Of a stretch of 64,000 nt of DNA, positions 1 through 13,072 are shown piece after piece. A program made the translations under genes and the position numbers. Source of the DNA: Pyxicephalus adspersus (taxonomy: Eukaryota > Chordata > Amphibia > Anura > Pyxicephalidae); assembly GCF_032062135.1 (NCBI RefSeq), contig NC_092862.1:48147015-48211014 (forward strand), read 5' to 3'. Position 1 is the first letter of the stretch, and each line of letters starts with the position of its first letter. The notes beneath the pieces were generated by a model that searched no databases, had not been told where the DNA came from, and saw only the letters and a program-made list of their open reading frames with translations.

Positions 1-2073
1 TCAAATAGAAATTTATAATAAACTTAAACAGAAGATGCTGAACTAGTTTTACTTGTAAACAAGCCCTGCAAATTTTATTAAAAATCATATGTCAGATCCT
101 AACTGTCATGCATCTACAAATCAATATGAGGCTTTCTTGCTTAAACATTTACAAAATCTTCAAGGAACAAAGCCATTGAACTCTTCACGGTTATTATTGT
201 TTTAATGGTCAAGGACCCGATGTCAGGTGTATATTCAACATAACCTATTCAGTGTGCTGCAATTCATTCACCAGATTGATTTACTGTCTATCTTCTACTC
301 TAATTAGACATTTGGAAATTGTATATAATGGGAAAATACCATGTAATCAAGATGTCATATGAAATAGAACAATCCAGGGGGGTCATTACATTGTGTTTTC
401 TGCTATGAAGGTACTTCTTGATGCTGTATTGAGTTTTATTAACAAATTCTAGAGATGTTATAATGAAATGTGTGAAAAAGTTCATAGATTGCATGCCTTA
501 TTATCATTCATAATTGATCCTTTAGAGTAGTAAGGTTAAGAACATGTTACCTAGTAAGATATCTGTTTGACAGACTATTAACCTCTCAGTTAATTATTAG
601 CGGTTCAAACTGTAATTGGTGGGCTTCTTTTGCATTGCAGTGGCAAAAGTATAATGCCTGACATCCTATCATACCTATCATAAGAGACTCCTGGCTGCAT
701 ATTAGGGTGGAGAAACTTTTTTTTTTAATATTCAGCCTATTTTCCAAGATCTAGTAATTTTCCAGAGAAATTAGGAAGGAAGTAGCTTTGGTTCTGATCC
801 AAAGTTTGTTTCACATAAGTTAGGTTTTGTTAGGTTGTTGGTCAGTTTAGGATATTTTAGGACAGATTGTTTAATCACTCAAAGATTAATCACCAAAGTT
901 TTCTTTAAATATAATGACTCCACTGATAGATAATATGTATGGTGGGAGACAAACCTAATTGTGTGCCTAACTGCAAGACACTGTTAGCAGCCTTTCTTGA
1001 CCCCTTGAAAAAACTTTCAGGTGTTCAGGGAACCCCCCACTATAATTAGTATATTTGAAGCCCACAATATATTATTGTTATGGCCAGTGGGAAGAATACG
1101 TCTTACATTACAAAGGACCACTAGTTTCACTAAAACTGACTCTAGAGGCACACATTTCTCATTTCTTAAATCCTGGAAGGAACCCTGGTTGAGAAATACT
1201 GCTGTAGTAAGATACTTATATATAAATCTATAGGAAACGTCAGGGGCTCAGAAGTTATTCGGATGTGAACAAAATAGTAGGACTTTAGCTGCTCCTTTGT
1301 ATATCTGCTTTGAATATTACACTAATACCATGTGACATTGCTCACTAACAAGACATTGCTACTTTTATTGTAAACTTCTGAATTTTTGGGCTAAATGTAA
1401 AAATCTTTGTGACAAGCTATATAAAAAGGCAGGAGAGACTTTATGGTGGACCAAAATATTACAGCAGCTTTATTTACAGAGCCTACAGAAGTGGAATTTT
1501 AACAAGTAGGATTAAACAAAATATTACTTTCCTTTTACTTGGCATATACCTGCATAACCTTCTTCTGCTTCAACGCTTCAGACCATGACATATCAATTAC
1601 TCAATCTATGGCAACCTGGGTTATCATTCACAATATCTACAAATGCTATGAATTTCCCTCATGTCCATCCAGTGAAGGCCTTTTTATCACACAAATAAAT
1701 GTCCCCTGAAGGAAGAGAAAGCACAGTTTGGATGAATAAATCTGTGAGATTTAATTGCAGGATTATAGTAAGCCTATTAAGTAAAATCTTAGATTTTATT
1801 TTTCATTCCCTTATCTCTGTCCAGCACTTCTGACACTGTCAAGTAAGCCTGTCATACAGTTTTCATTCACAAAACGAATAGGATAATCAATTTTGTATTT
1901 ATAGTGCACAGCATTGTCTTGTATACAATGAGATGCCAGAATGTGCTGGCCATCAATAAAGGAATGAACTCTGTGAAAAACAAGATAAACCATTTCCCTT
2001 TTTGAAATATTTTGTTTTAAACTTTATCTGTACATTTTCTCTGTATGGTATGAAAGTTTTACTTAGTAGAAAA

Positions 2074-2088
2074 GGGGGGGGGGGGGGG
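2074..2088 (+). repeat. Poly-G run (15 G)
   Basis: An uninterrupted run of 15 G follows an A-rich stretch in the upstream intron. Such a run can form a G-quadruplex in single-stranded DNA or RNA and is prone to slippage. Its exact length may therefore vary or be a sequencing artefact. Confidence 0.85.
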
Positions 2089-5000
2089 CTTAACAGTGGC
2101 CCCTGACATCCCCAGGGAACAAATATAGTGTTCAGTATATGTAGTGCTACAGAAGACTTTCTGGGATTGCTAATATATTTCTGGGGGTGGTCAGAGACAG
2201 ATAAAATGCTACAGCTGTGGTTGAAGATTGGACATATTCTACAAAAGACTGCTACAAACCAAGAGCATGCTAAATATTACTGGTATTACAATATTTTTTT
2301 AACAAGGCTCCCACTGCTGTGGCCTAAGGGCAGCACATCAGAGATTGAAAGGCTGCAGGTTGTGTACCAGGGAAATAAAATATTAATCATAGTTATACTT
2401 ATTAGTAAAGGAAAAAAGGAATAATATTGTTTCAACTGTAATAATTTCCTTTATGTAGCTACTATTTCCGGCAATCCTCACTAGATGCTAACCTGTAGGT
2501 AATGCCCTCTATGCTAAAGATACCAAAGTAATACCTATTAATGTGTTTGGTTTTGACTTTATTCTGTTTTATCCCCTGAAAATAAAAACTGGATTGTTTT
2601 TTTAACATATATCCAGTTAGCTACAGATTTTTACTACTGCTGCTGTCGTTGATGTTTTTTACATGAAGCATATCCTCCTGCGGATCATGCATAAGGGCCT
2701 ATTGCAGGTAGCAAACCTAGCAGTCAAATGAAGGCCAGAAATAAAGTATCCCGAGTTCTGGGTAAGTTCAGATGTTCGAATGTTCAGGGTAAAAACACAT
2801 TTTGCTTTAACTTGTTTTGTTTTCCCAGAATAGGAGAGGTTAGAAACCATTTTTTGCATGTGGCTGCTAGGGACTGAGGCCATGACTGTGGCAGATTATG
2901 GCGCAGTTATTAGCAAGTTGCTTTTGGCTGTGCGTTTTTATTTCAAGATTTACACCACAGCCACATGCAAATCTGGTTACTTTGGGTGCACTATGCCTTT
3001 CCTGAGCACACATCAGCAGTTTGCCATTTGTCTTCTGCTGGCCCTTATTACTGAAAGATTGGTATAAACCAAACATAATTCATGCACATCAGTCCTTGCT
3101 GATGTGAGCATATCGATATATAACCCTGCTGTTAGTTAGCATATCCATTTAAATTTAAAAGCAGAACAGACAATGCTATTTCTATGGGGTAAAGTAGCAC
3201 AGGGGGCCTATTAATGGAAGTCATAGGTGATAATTGTGAGGGACATTATGAATGACTTGGGAGAACCCAGTAATGATGCTGGTATATTATCTAGAACAAT
3301 CCAGAACTTTGCCCCAGAGACTTTGTATATTTATCTATAACTCTAGTAAATACACAAAAGCCCTACCTGCCAAATTCTAATAAAATATATGAATATTGAA
3401 AAATTAATATTTTTATATTTTCAAAAATAAAGTATACTTATATACTTACATGTGTAGTTTTTCTAAAATATGTAAATAATATATTAATTATGTTATATAT
3501 GTTCATATATTATAAACTACTTGCAATATAATGCATAAATTAGATTTAAAAATTATAAAATAATTTTAAAAGCCATTGTAACTATATAAGTAAATTTACT
3601 GAACTTTTCTTCATAGCAGAAAACATTTACTAGGTATGCAAAAATTAGGATCCACCATAAAGTACAGTCTAAAACACTAAAAACATCACAGTAATGAATA
3701 TTTCGAAAAATATAAGAAAATACATTTGTAAATAAATACGAGCTTGGCTTTTTTAAGTGGATGTTTTCAATGAAGGAAAAGAGCTCTAAAGATGTTATTT
3801 TTTAAAGATTTTACTTCCCGCAATATTTAGTATGTAAATACTTTTGTGAAAGCTTATATGTTTGTGATGCTTTTAAGATATTTATTAAAAATGTTGCATG
3901 GTATGTAGTTCTGATGGCTAATTATTTTTATTCCATTATAAAACTGTATACATATATTTTTAATATGACTTCAATGTAAACATTTTGTACAAAAGATTTT
4001 GTGGGCGGGTGGGTGATGTTATCTTTTCCTATTACTGATTTTTCTTTGTTTTTGTTTCAAATGTTCTGTTTTTTCGATGCATTCTGGTCATGGCATTTTT
4101 AATTTTCTGTAGAAAATCTGGAATACCAGGACCAGAATGGGAGTTTGAAAACCAGGACTGGACCAGAATCTCATGAGGATATGGAGTTAGGTTGGATATA
4201 CTGTGATACAAAAATTTGATGGATTTTTTGACAATTAAAAATAAACAAATTAAATGGCATTATGTTTTTTGTCCTTTGTGTCGTATCTTATTTTTAGGCA
4301 TGATGTAGTAGATTGTAAATATTTTGTTACCTTTAATATCCCTTCATAGATTTATGTCTTCATTATGCACATGTGCATGAAATACATATACTTTAGGATA
4401 CATCATACCCAATGGAAAGCCATTTAAAGTAAATCCTGTGACTTTATATAGTATATACAATGAAATGATAATCCATATAAATAAGCAATATACATGAACA
4501 TGTGACTTTTAGCATATTGATTTGTCAGATGTATGGAAAGATGTTTTTATTTAAATTGCTTCCACCACTAAATAGCATACGATTCTAGATAAAAAAATCT
4601 TTAGTGCTAGAAACATGGAAGTTGCCATTGCTGACCTACTTGTGAAAAAGATAATTGCCTGGCTAATATGGGACACTGACCTGCAACAAACATACAGATT
4701 AGGAAAATCATCACAAATTTACAGCTCCTAATCTGGATTCTTGTTCAGATTTAGTCACATGGAAAATACTAAAGCCATCCAATTGACATAACAGCCATTA
4801 ATCTAGATTTTTCACAGGGTGGAGTCAATTTTGGCAGCTTTCTCAGTACTAGTTTGCTTTCAAGGGGTTTTCAAGTTTAAATATAAAAGAGTAGACCCAT
4901 GATTCCAAGAGCTCAGTGTGATAACACTGAGATGTCTCTTTATGCCACATTATATATGTAAGCAACCTTCCATTGACATATAATGCTGCTCTTAGAGTGC

Positions 5001-5395
5001 CAATAGGCCCCAGTGAATCATCATGTAGCACATATATGAAAGTGCAGCTAGTGTTTCCAATTCTAGGTTTGCAGGATTTGGGCATCTCTGTATTGCCACT
5101 CAGTCTTTATCACATGGGTCCACATTGAGCTCAAAGTAGAAAATCCCATTAAATGTATTACCTCACCCTTTTACTATTTAATAAAGTTAGGTATACAATC
5201 ACAGATTCACGAAATGTTCTAGCCGCTTAGTTGCCTATTTTCTGTGGCTTTATAGTTTGACCTCATGCCCCGTCACCTCACCTCTATTTGACCACTGTCA
5301 GGAGCCATGCTGTTGATAATGAATACATTTTAATTGCTTATGCCCTGTCTTATTTTTTTCCTACTCTTTTCCCTCCTGATATATCTTCTTAAAAG

Positions 5396-5407
5396 TGCCA
5401 ATTAATG
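5396..5407 (+). CDS. PTPRM: Candidate 12-nt PTPRM microexon encoding VPIN
   Basis: Twelve bases lie between a pyrimidine-rich tract ending in AAAAG (5351-5395) and a strong donor GTAAGTTT (5408-5415). The next exon begins in phase 1, so the preceding exon must end with the G of the Asp codon. That G plus these bases reads Val-Pro-Ile-Asn and leaves a G that re-forms the same Asp, so inclusion adds exactly four residues in frame. From memory, one human PTPRM isoform carries a short juxtamembrane insert ending in VPIN directly before this Asp. The rest of that insert is not visible next to these bases, so it would have to come from a separate upstream exon. The core is only 12 nt long, so chance is not excluded; the coincidence of phase, donor, tract and residues makes it credible. 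Confidence 0.55.
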
Positions 5408-6031
5408 GTAAGTTTCTCTTTGTACACTCTGGAGAAACAAGTATGGGGGAGGTGGGTGTCCTTTTCCCATGCTGGATGAGGATACATTGCAAAACTCTGT
5501 ATACTTTTCCAGCACTTGGAAGCATAAATGGCAGGGGAAACCATGTAGGTCTTTTTTTCACACTCACTGGTTTGTCTGTTTGCATTTCAGTTTTGCCCCA
5601 TTTCATGTGTTGTATAACAATGTTACAAGTTGCATGCGTGGGGTAGAACTGTAAACCTAGATGTATGTACCCTAAACCAATGTCCAACCATATTGTCTTC
5701 CATTTTACCATACGTTTTAAAGCGTTTTAGTTAGTATTTTACTTTGTAGCTCTGTTGCGTATATTGTTACAAACTGAACAGTGAATTTGTTTCAATCTGT
5801 TTCATTTGTATTTGATGCATTGTTACCAACAATATAAAATGTTTTTTAAAATGTGCATCTTTATTATCACAGTGTTTTTTGCTTTATATATTTTCACAAT
5901 TGCATTACCACTGTTTTCTTTCATTTATTTGTTTGTGTTTTTGTTTTATTTTTTTCATCATTCATTTGTATTTCATTTATATCTCCTGTAAATTTAAAAT
6001 CACTAACCCTGTGTTGTTTTGTTTCTGATAG

Positions 6032-6216
6032 ATGAAAACCACACGAACAGCGAGACAAGCAGCTTAGCCCAGTCTCATACATACAAGAAACGGGAGGCAC
6101 CTGATGTTCCCTACCAAACAGGCCAGCTTCACCCAGCCATCCGGGTAGCTGACTTGCTGCAGCACATCACACAGATGAAATGTGCTGAAGGCTACGGATT
6201 CAAAGAAGAATATGAA
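6032..6216 (+). CDS. PTPRM: PTPRM exon: juxtamembrane end and D1 wedge region
   Basis: The acceptor TTTCTGATAG ends at 6031 and the donor GTGAGT starts at 6217. The exon is 185 nt, entering in phase 1 (AT completes an Asp codon) and leaving in phase 0. It encodes about 61 residues: a Ser/Thr-rich linker ([15 protein letters not shown]), then [20 protein letters not shown], then [14 protein letters not shown]. In R2B phosphatases this second part forms the helix-turn-helix 'wedge' and first helix of D1, and the final FKEEYE leads into the catalytic core. MKCAEGYGF is the segment that best separates PTPRM from the paralogues as I remember them. The frame stays open a little on both sides of the exon, but the flanks have no family resemblance. 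It is followed by a 12-kb intron. Confidence 0.95.
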
Positions 6217-7599
6217 GTGAGTATGAAACTTAGACGGGTACGATGGCAGGAGGTGCTGCAAAAAAAGGTATAATGCAGCAGAAACTTCAAATGCCTTTTT
6301 CATCTCATAATTTCCAAAAAGAACTTTCAATATTTTATTTTGAACATTTATTATTAATATTTTTGATTCAACGAGATAGCTACATAACAGGTTTGAAGAC
6401 TTGACACCGTTGCCTTTCATCTCCTCTCTAGCTGACAGGATGTGAACTTTGAGGATGCATAAAGTCTGATTTCTTATATTGTTAAATGTTTTTCTGACAG
6501 GCATCCAGTTTGGGTTGTATTGATTACACTCTGTGCCTGAGCCCTTCTGTCTTGTTACTTTTATATAGAGAAGGACATTGCTTTAGGGACATGGATACAA
6601 ATCCACCTCAACTGATTTAAAGGGACCTTAAAACATCAACATGGGTTATGTTTTTGGGGAAGAATTGCCCATTTATTACAATTTAAAGAACATGACATAA
6701 AAGTACGATAATTATGGGTAGTCTTGAAACACACAACTGATTACCTGTACCATAATCCTAAGGAAGTATAGGAAGCTTGATCTGTGCTCTTCTGCAGGGT
6801 ACAAATAGCTGAAAGGATTGATCACAAAACTGTTGCCAGCTTTTAGCTGCACAGGACAACACATTTTAATTTTCATCAATTAAAAAAATATGTAGATTTA
6901 TTTCATGGCTTGACTCTCCAATATTTTGATTACTTTTAGACCTACCCTCACAGTAAGGAAGCCTGTATGGTTAACAGGCATTCAACCCTATTACTGCCAA
7001 TGTTTCATCTGTGCAGTACCTCAAGGTCCCTCGAAGATAACAAACATTAATAGCTTAAAGGTTTTACTTTCAGTGTGTAGTGTTGCAGGTCAGGTTGTAA
7101 GTGAATGAGGTCAGGCAGCCTGAAATACATTGTATGATTAGATCATGGGACATTGTACTTTTATTTCATTTAAAGTTTTTACCAGCTTTTCATGTGTCAA
7201 CTTCTGGTTTGGGTTAAATGGTTCCTTAAAGTAAAAAGCTTGTGAAATGCACAGGAAAGGATGACACTTGTAGACTGATAGATGTAATGTGCAGTGTTCT
7301 GTAGCAGAAAAGATATGACCATGAAATTATAATCTCCCTTCCTTGCCAGTACGATTTACAGGCAATTCCCCTGAGCTCTTGAATAACATTTTGCATTTGA
7401 GGGAAAGTCAGTCAGCAAGTCTGTTTGACAAATGAGTGGGAATCAATAAACGGTGCTATCATGTTATGCATTATACTTACTTTTTGCTGCATACTAGATG
7501 TTGCTTGTCTGTGCAGACTGCTACATATTTTCATCCAACCTGTTTGAAGATTGCCAAGTGCTCATAATGTGGTAAAGTTCTCTTTCTCCTTTGACTATT

Positions 7600-8020
7600 C
7601 ACTGATCAGTCAAAACATTAAAACCACCTGCCTAATAATATTGAGGCCCCTTTGTGCTGACAAAACAACTCTAAACCATTGAGCATTGTCTCCAAAAGAC
7701 TGAATGTGTGTCTGGTACCAATATGATATCAGCAAGTCCATCAAGTCACAAAGTTTTGGCTGGCTTATTCTTTCAAAAATGATAGTCATTCATTTGATAT
7801 AAAAGAAAACATGATTTGTCAGACCAGGTCAACTTCTTTTATTTCTATTTTTTTTATTTATTTATGTTCCAGTTTTGAGACTCACTTGGCTAATGTAGGC
7901 ATAAATGTGTCTGTGCTATAGTGGCTCTCAAGTTAAATTAGGCTGGCCCCCCTAGTATCATGGGCACACATGATACTGTTGCTTGTTCAATCTTTGAATA
8001 CGAAGAACACCCCACATCAC
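7600..8020 (-). mobile_element. Degraded Tc1-like transposon fragment
   Basis: CACTGATCAG at 7600 followed by AAAACATTAAAACCACCTGC resembles the end of a Tc1-type family widespread in fish and frogs, as recalled. Further in, AAAACATGATTTGTCAGACC (7805 onward) and GTTCCAGTTTTGAGACTCAC (7866 onward) resemble reverse-strand transposase code of the same family. A piece near 8005 (GAAGAACACCCCAC) also fits. The spacing is far shorter than in a full element, so internal deletions have removed most of the coding region. No open frame survives. The right boundary is uncertain. Confidence 0.6.
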
Positions 8021-8366
8021 TTAATGAAAACAACTGCAAGGCCTCTCCTGTGCTTTTTTAGATGTTGGAAAACAGTAAGTCTAATTTAAGACCCTAGATT
8101 GACTGCAGCAGTCTGCCACAGGCTTCAACTTACTCCCAAACAGCTTGGGAACAGCTTTGTGCAGGAAGTGGTTGTGGATTGCAGCCATAGTTGTTTTTGG
8201 CTGCTTGAAATTACTTGAATGCAATTGCCTTTAACCACAACTCACATTGGTTGCTAATGAAGGACTGCGATTAGGCACATCAATTGTGTTCCTCTGTATT
8301 TGAGACTATTGTGAAGCCAACTGGAAGCAGGAAAAAAAGGCCAGAAGAAGAAACCACTCACACAAT

Positions 8367-8589
8367 GGGCCTGATTTATGAAAGCTCTCCAAGGCTGGAG
8401 AAGATACACTTTCTTCAGTGAAGCTGGGTAATCTAGCAAATCTGAAATGGACCTGGTCCAGGATTCAAAACATTTGCTAGCAAATAGAAAATGATTTTAC
8501 GAAATCCATTCCAGGTTTACTAAATCACTCAGCTTCACTGATGAAAGTGTATCCTCTCCAGCCTTGTAGAACTTTCATAAATCAGGCCC
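8367..8589. mobile_element. Palindromic MITE, copy A (complete)
   Basis: The element begins GGGCCTGATTTATGAAAGC and ends with the imperfect reverse complement, TTTCATAAATCAGGCCC, so the whole 223 bp can fold into one long hairpin. Inner arms also pair, for example TTCAGTGAAGCTGGGT with the CAGCTTCACTGATGAAAG region. There is no coding capacity. The same sequence recurs at 16396, 35291 and 55950, which defines a family. Flanks share only AAT, so the target duplication is uncertain and the superfamily is not assigned. Confidence 0.85.
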
Positions 8590-11500
8590 AATCTGTCAAA
8601 GTTTTAAAACTAGCTCTCCTCTACACATGACGAAAAGAACTCTGTGGGGCTTCAGTGACTATACAATTTGGCCCATGTGTGATGAGCAGGATGGGCCGCT
8701 GTATGCATAGTGCATAATGGAGATTACTTAGCTGAATCTACTGTCCGCAATAAGTGATCTCCATAATCCTAAAAGTCAGAACTAAACAAAGAAAAGTAGA
8801 TTTAAGGAAAGGGGAAATTATAAATCTTTTTTTAAGTCTGCTTGTTTAAAATAATTTTGTTTAAATATTTTGGGTCTTGGATGAGCCCATTAAAATCTTT
8901 AAACTAATACAAAGATATGATATTAGTCTGAGGTAATATTAAATTTTTTACCAAAATTTCACTGATCTCATTTTGTGTGTGTTATGTGTCCATAACACAT
9001 AAATATTTACACTCTAGTCAGAAGTAAAATGCAGTTATTCAGTGAATTTGTCTTCACATTGGCATCTCATCACATTGCATCTGCAGGCCCTATTTATTCC
9101 TGTTTTTGAAAATGATACGTTAGTTTCTTTGCTGCTTTTTCTCAGCTCCAGAAATCATGGTATTTCTTTTTTGCTCAATAATTAAAGTGTTCATTACAAG
9201 TAAGCTTTAAACACCTGTTAAATTACCATTCTTTATGGGAGTAGGTCTGAATCTAAGGAGATATTTCTAAGCACTAATGAATTAAGCCCCAGGCTTTTAC
9301 CGAATAAATGATTTACTTTTGCTTTCCCTCTTTTGATCTTATGTGCACTATTGTAGCAGAATAGAGATAAGGTAGGATCAGAGAGGCAACTGTCAAAAGG
9401 AAAAACTGTGTCAGAAATGGAGAATAGAGTTTCTGTTCACTATATTGCCGCTTTTCTGATTTGATTTATATTTTTTCCTCTTCTCTCAGCTTCTGAAAAA
9501 TAGTTTGTTTCAAAAGCTGTGAACCATTTGCAGTTTAGAAGTCACAAATGAGGTTTTGCATAGGAAGAGAGCATAGTAAATGGCAGTAACCATTTTAAAA
9601 GGTTACAGAAATCCTGCAAGGCAGGGAAATGACACACGTATTAGATTGTAATACCTGGCATACAATACGTTTTTTTACCAGAAAATGTAAGCTAAAATGA
9701 TCTATTCATGCACAGTATATGTTGGGTATTAAATATAGATATGGTTTATTATTAATTTTAAGTTGCTGCATATTTATACATTTGTACTTTTTTAATCGGA
9801 TACTATTAAAATATTGCATAAATTGGCTCACACACAAGGAAAAGACATATTCACAAATCTTTGCATAGTTTGAAAAGGATCCTCACTCTGTAAGCTTTTC
9901 CTCACAGGATCCCCACAGTGAGCTTTGTATAGACCCTGCAACCAGGCTCACTCTCTAAGAACAAACGGAACTTTTCGGGTTGGTGGGTCTGTTTCTGTTT
10001 TTAATATTTCTGTTCCTCACTGCATTCTGTCCTACAGCAACATAAGTTCATGATTTTCTGTTTTTTTTTTTGTAAGTATAGAACTGGCTGATTTCTAGTT
10101 GACATTCAGTTGTCTTGATCCTGAAAGTTAAAGCAAGAATTTAAATAATAGCATCTAAAAACAAAATTAAATGCTCCATTACACACATTTAGGAGAATAA
10201 TAAGATTGATACATTGGTTAGTTACCTTACCAAACACCACTGGAACTTTTCCATCAGGAACAGTTCTATGCATGCTTCAATTATTCTTAGGAAAATAGTT
10301 TTTGCTTGGAATGTGAGCTTATTTTGTATTATGAAGCATCCTAGCCATAAGTTGTCCACTGATGCCCCCTGTATTACCAATAACGGTCAGACTTTTAATC
10401 TACCTATATTGTTTAGTTTGGGGACTAACCAGCAGGAACAACTGACCAAAACAATTTAGACTGCTACAACCCTATATTTGCACCCTGACAGCATTGCTGA
10501 TCTCTAAATATTTGAGCACCCAATACTTGAAAAGCAGGTATATTATGGATTTGTGCTGTGGAACTCTCGGTGATGATGTAGGTTTTGGAAGACTCAGGTG
10601 GTGCTCCAAATTATAACCTTTTCCATTGAGGCCTATACCTTTTGTAATTTAGTAATTTTACTTTGACTTCAGATACTAGACCTTTGTATAGAGAAAATCA
10701 GGAGATCATCCATTCTTCAGTTTGCATTATAACTTTTTGCTGTGTTTTTTCTGATATACGCTTTGTCTTGCAGAGTGTTAGAACAGATGTGTCTATAGTT
10801 AAAAATAGCCTTTTCCTACTTTATTTGCTCCGATATACCAATTTGTTCTGAAAACAGCCTTTTTAAACAAGTATAAGAAAGGTTATACTTTTTAAGGCTA
10901 TTTCAGTAGTAATAAAGGTTAAGCCATTGTAACTGATGATTACTGTTCTCCTAAAGTAAACTGACCTAAGCTGGCAAAGGTTTTATCCATACAACTTGTG
11001 CATGATAGCTAAAGAATAAAATATAGAAATGGACAGATTTCAGATTGTAGGTCAGGATTAGAGTGAGTGTCCATTTTTTCTCAATTCCTAAAAATCCTGT
11101 AATAATTATATTTACGTTGACATTTTTGAAAACGTGAAATAATTATAGGGTCCAGTGGCTGATTCAATGAAACTGGGAAACAGAAAAGGAGAATAAAAGT
11201 AGAACTGATGCCTGTTACTAATCATAATTGTTGCCTTATTGTATCAAGTGATTGGTTGGTATTGCAAATGGCTACACTTTTGTTCTTGTGTTCTTTCCTT
11301 GGGTAAAATCAATCAACTAGCCCTTTCTCTTAAAGTAAACCCATTTGTAATTATTTTTGAATCCAGTCTAAACTTTTTACTGTGAATGGTCTATAGTGAT
11401 ATACATCTTTTTTGCATAAATCCAGCAAGTTTTTTTGTGTTAAGTTACTTTATCGTGTGTTTTTTTTTTACTGATGGAAGTGTGCATTTTGAATTCTGCC

Positions 11501-13072
11501 AATAAATATCAGCACTCTCATCCATCCTGAATTGTCCACTACATTCTGGCTTCTCAAGTGTTACTCATTTCTGGGAGTCTTTCCATATGCTGGCAGAAAA
11601 TACAGACTAGACCTTTAAATCTAACTTTACAGCTTTCTCAAACCTGGTGTTTCCATACATATGTCTATTCATATAAGTACTACAAAATACATTTTTGAGA
11701 TTACATTTACATGTTGATTTAAAGTATAAAAAAAAGACACAAAAATAATGAACAGTTGAATGGTAAATTAAGATTTTTAAAGTATATCAGTGGTTTATGC
11801 AGATAGATAATTCAATTCAATTTTTAGTCATTCCTAAACTTCGACCTTTCCTCCACTGCTTTATGACTTTTTGCAGATGTACTCGGGGGTAAAATACATT
11901 TTTAAAAAGAAATGTAAATGTAAAATGTACTCTAAACTATCAACTCAAGATGAAGATGGTAGTTTTGTTCTAAATCCAGTTATTTTAGGGTATGGTCACT
12001 CCCATTTGTTTTAAATAATATACTTGCATTTGTCACCTTATGAAGACATGCATTAAAAACTACTTTAAGATGAAGTAGAATCCAAAATTGAGGCGTCATA
12101 AATGAGCATGCAATACTAGAAAAACCTCAAGCCTTACAAAGCACATTGGCAGAGACTTAAGACTGGAAAGAAGAAATGTCCCAGCATAGTGTGGATGTTT
12201 AGATTTTTTTTTAATGGATATTTGCACCTTAGTAAAAATGAAATTCTGAATAAGTCATATCCTAACCGCATCTTCCCTGTTCCAAAACAGAGGATGCCTT
12301 TAATGATATAACTTAATTCTCAGTTCCTTATATGTATTAGAAGTGTGTGACGGGTAAATAGAAGGAAACTTGAATTGGTAAGAAAAACACCTAAAGAACA
12401 GAGTAGTCAATAAGATAAATTTGTTCATATTGTTGGTATGTTAAAAATTGAGCACTCAGAGTCTAATGCAAAGCTTTAGGTGCCAAAAAAGAGAAACAGT
12501 TAATTGATTGACTTGTAACCCTGACTTTACCCTTATTTTTAATATTTCCTTAGACCAAACCTGAAACATAACTCCTAACAGATCTATATCAGATTTATAA
12601 ATGAACCCTCAGATGTATATAAATGCTAGAATGAACTTATTTGCCCATTTTTTGTCTGTTAAATACACAATTAAAAGTATTTTGTTACTTACTGTAGGTT
12701 CAGTACATGCAAAAAAGCCCATCCAAGTGAAGTGTTCATCCAATCAAAAGTTTGGTGAACTCATAAGGTCAATTGCAATTTTACACTGCTTCTCTAAAAT
12801 TTTAAGCAGTGTTAGCAAACCTTCCCAGTTTCATGTGAAATGAAAAACACTTTACACTTTGTTGTGAAAATGTGCAATGGTCCAGATTCGGAGTAAGCAG
12901 CCTAGAGGGCCAATACTGTTTTCTACAGACACAGTACAGCTTGCAATTTTTCTCACAGGTTAGAAAAAGTAATCCATCCACTATAACTGTTCTTTAGTTT
13001 ATAAAGCTGTGGTCCAGTAAAATTTAAAACTAAACTAAAAACTTGTTAAAGTAATGAAAAAGATATAGCTCC

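Larger units (their letters stand above)
1..6031. other. Upstream PTPRM intron sequence
   Basis: No confirmed exon was found. I looked for the preceding juxtamembrane exon and saw no stretch with the right residues and donor. The segment is AT-rich, with an A/T-dominated block at about 3370-3960. It contains a 15-base G run at 2074-2088 and the candidate microexon at 5396-5407. All open frames here are short and have no recognisable domains. Confidence 0.7.

Noticed and set aside
5361..5711. 116-codon open frame on the - strand
   Set aside because: No domain, no start context, and it overlaps + strand frames around the candidate microexon; better seen as stop-poor intron sequence.
6217..6273. 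Continuation of the exon frame past the donor
   Set aside because: The residues after GAA do not match the family, GTGAGT is a good donor, and the next exon supplies the expected SFFEGQ.
6064..6504. 146-codon open frame on the - strand
   Set aside because: Antisense shadow of the PTPRM exon at 6032-6216 and its downstream intron.
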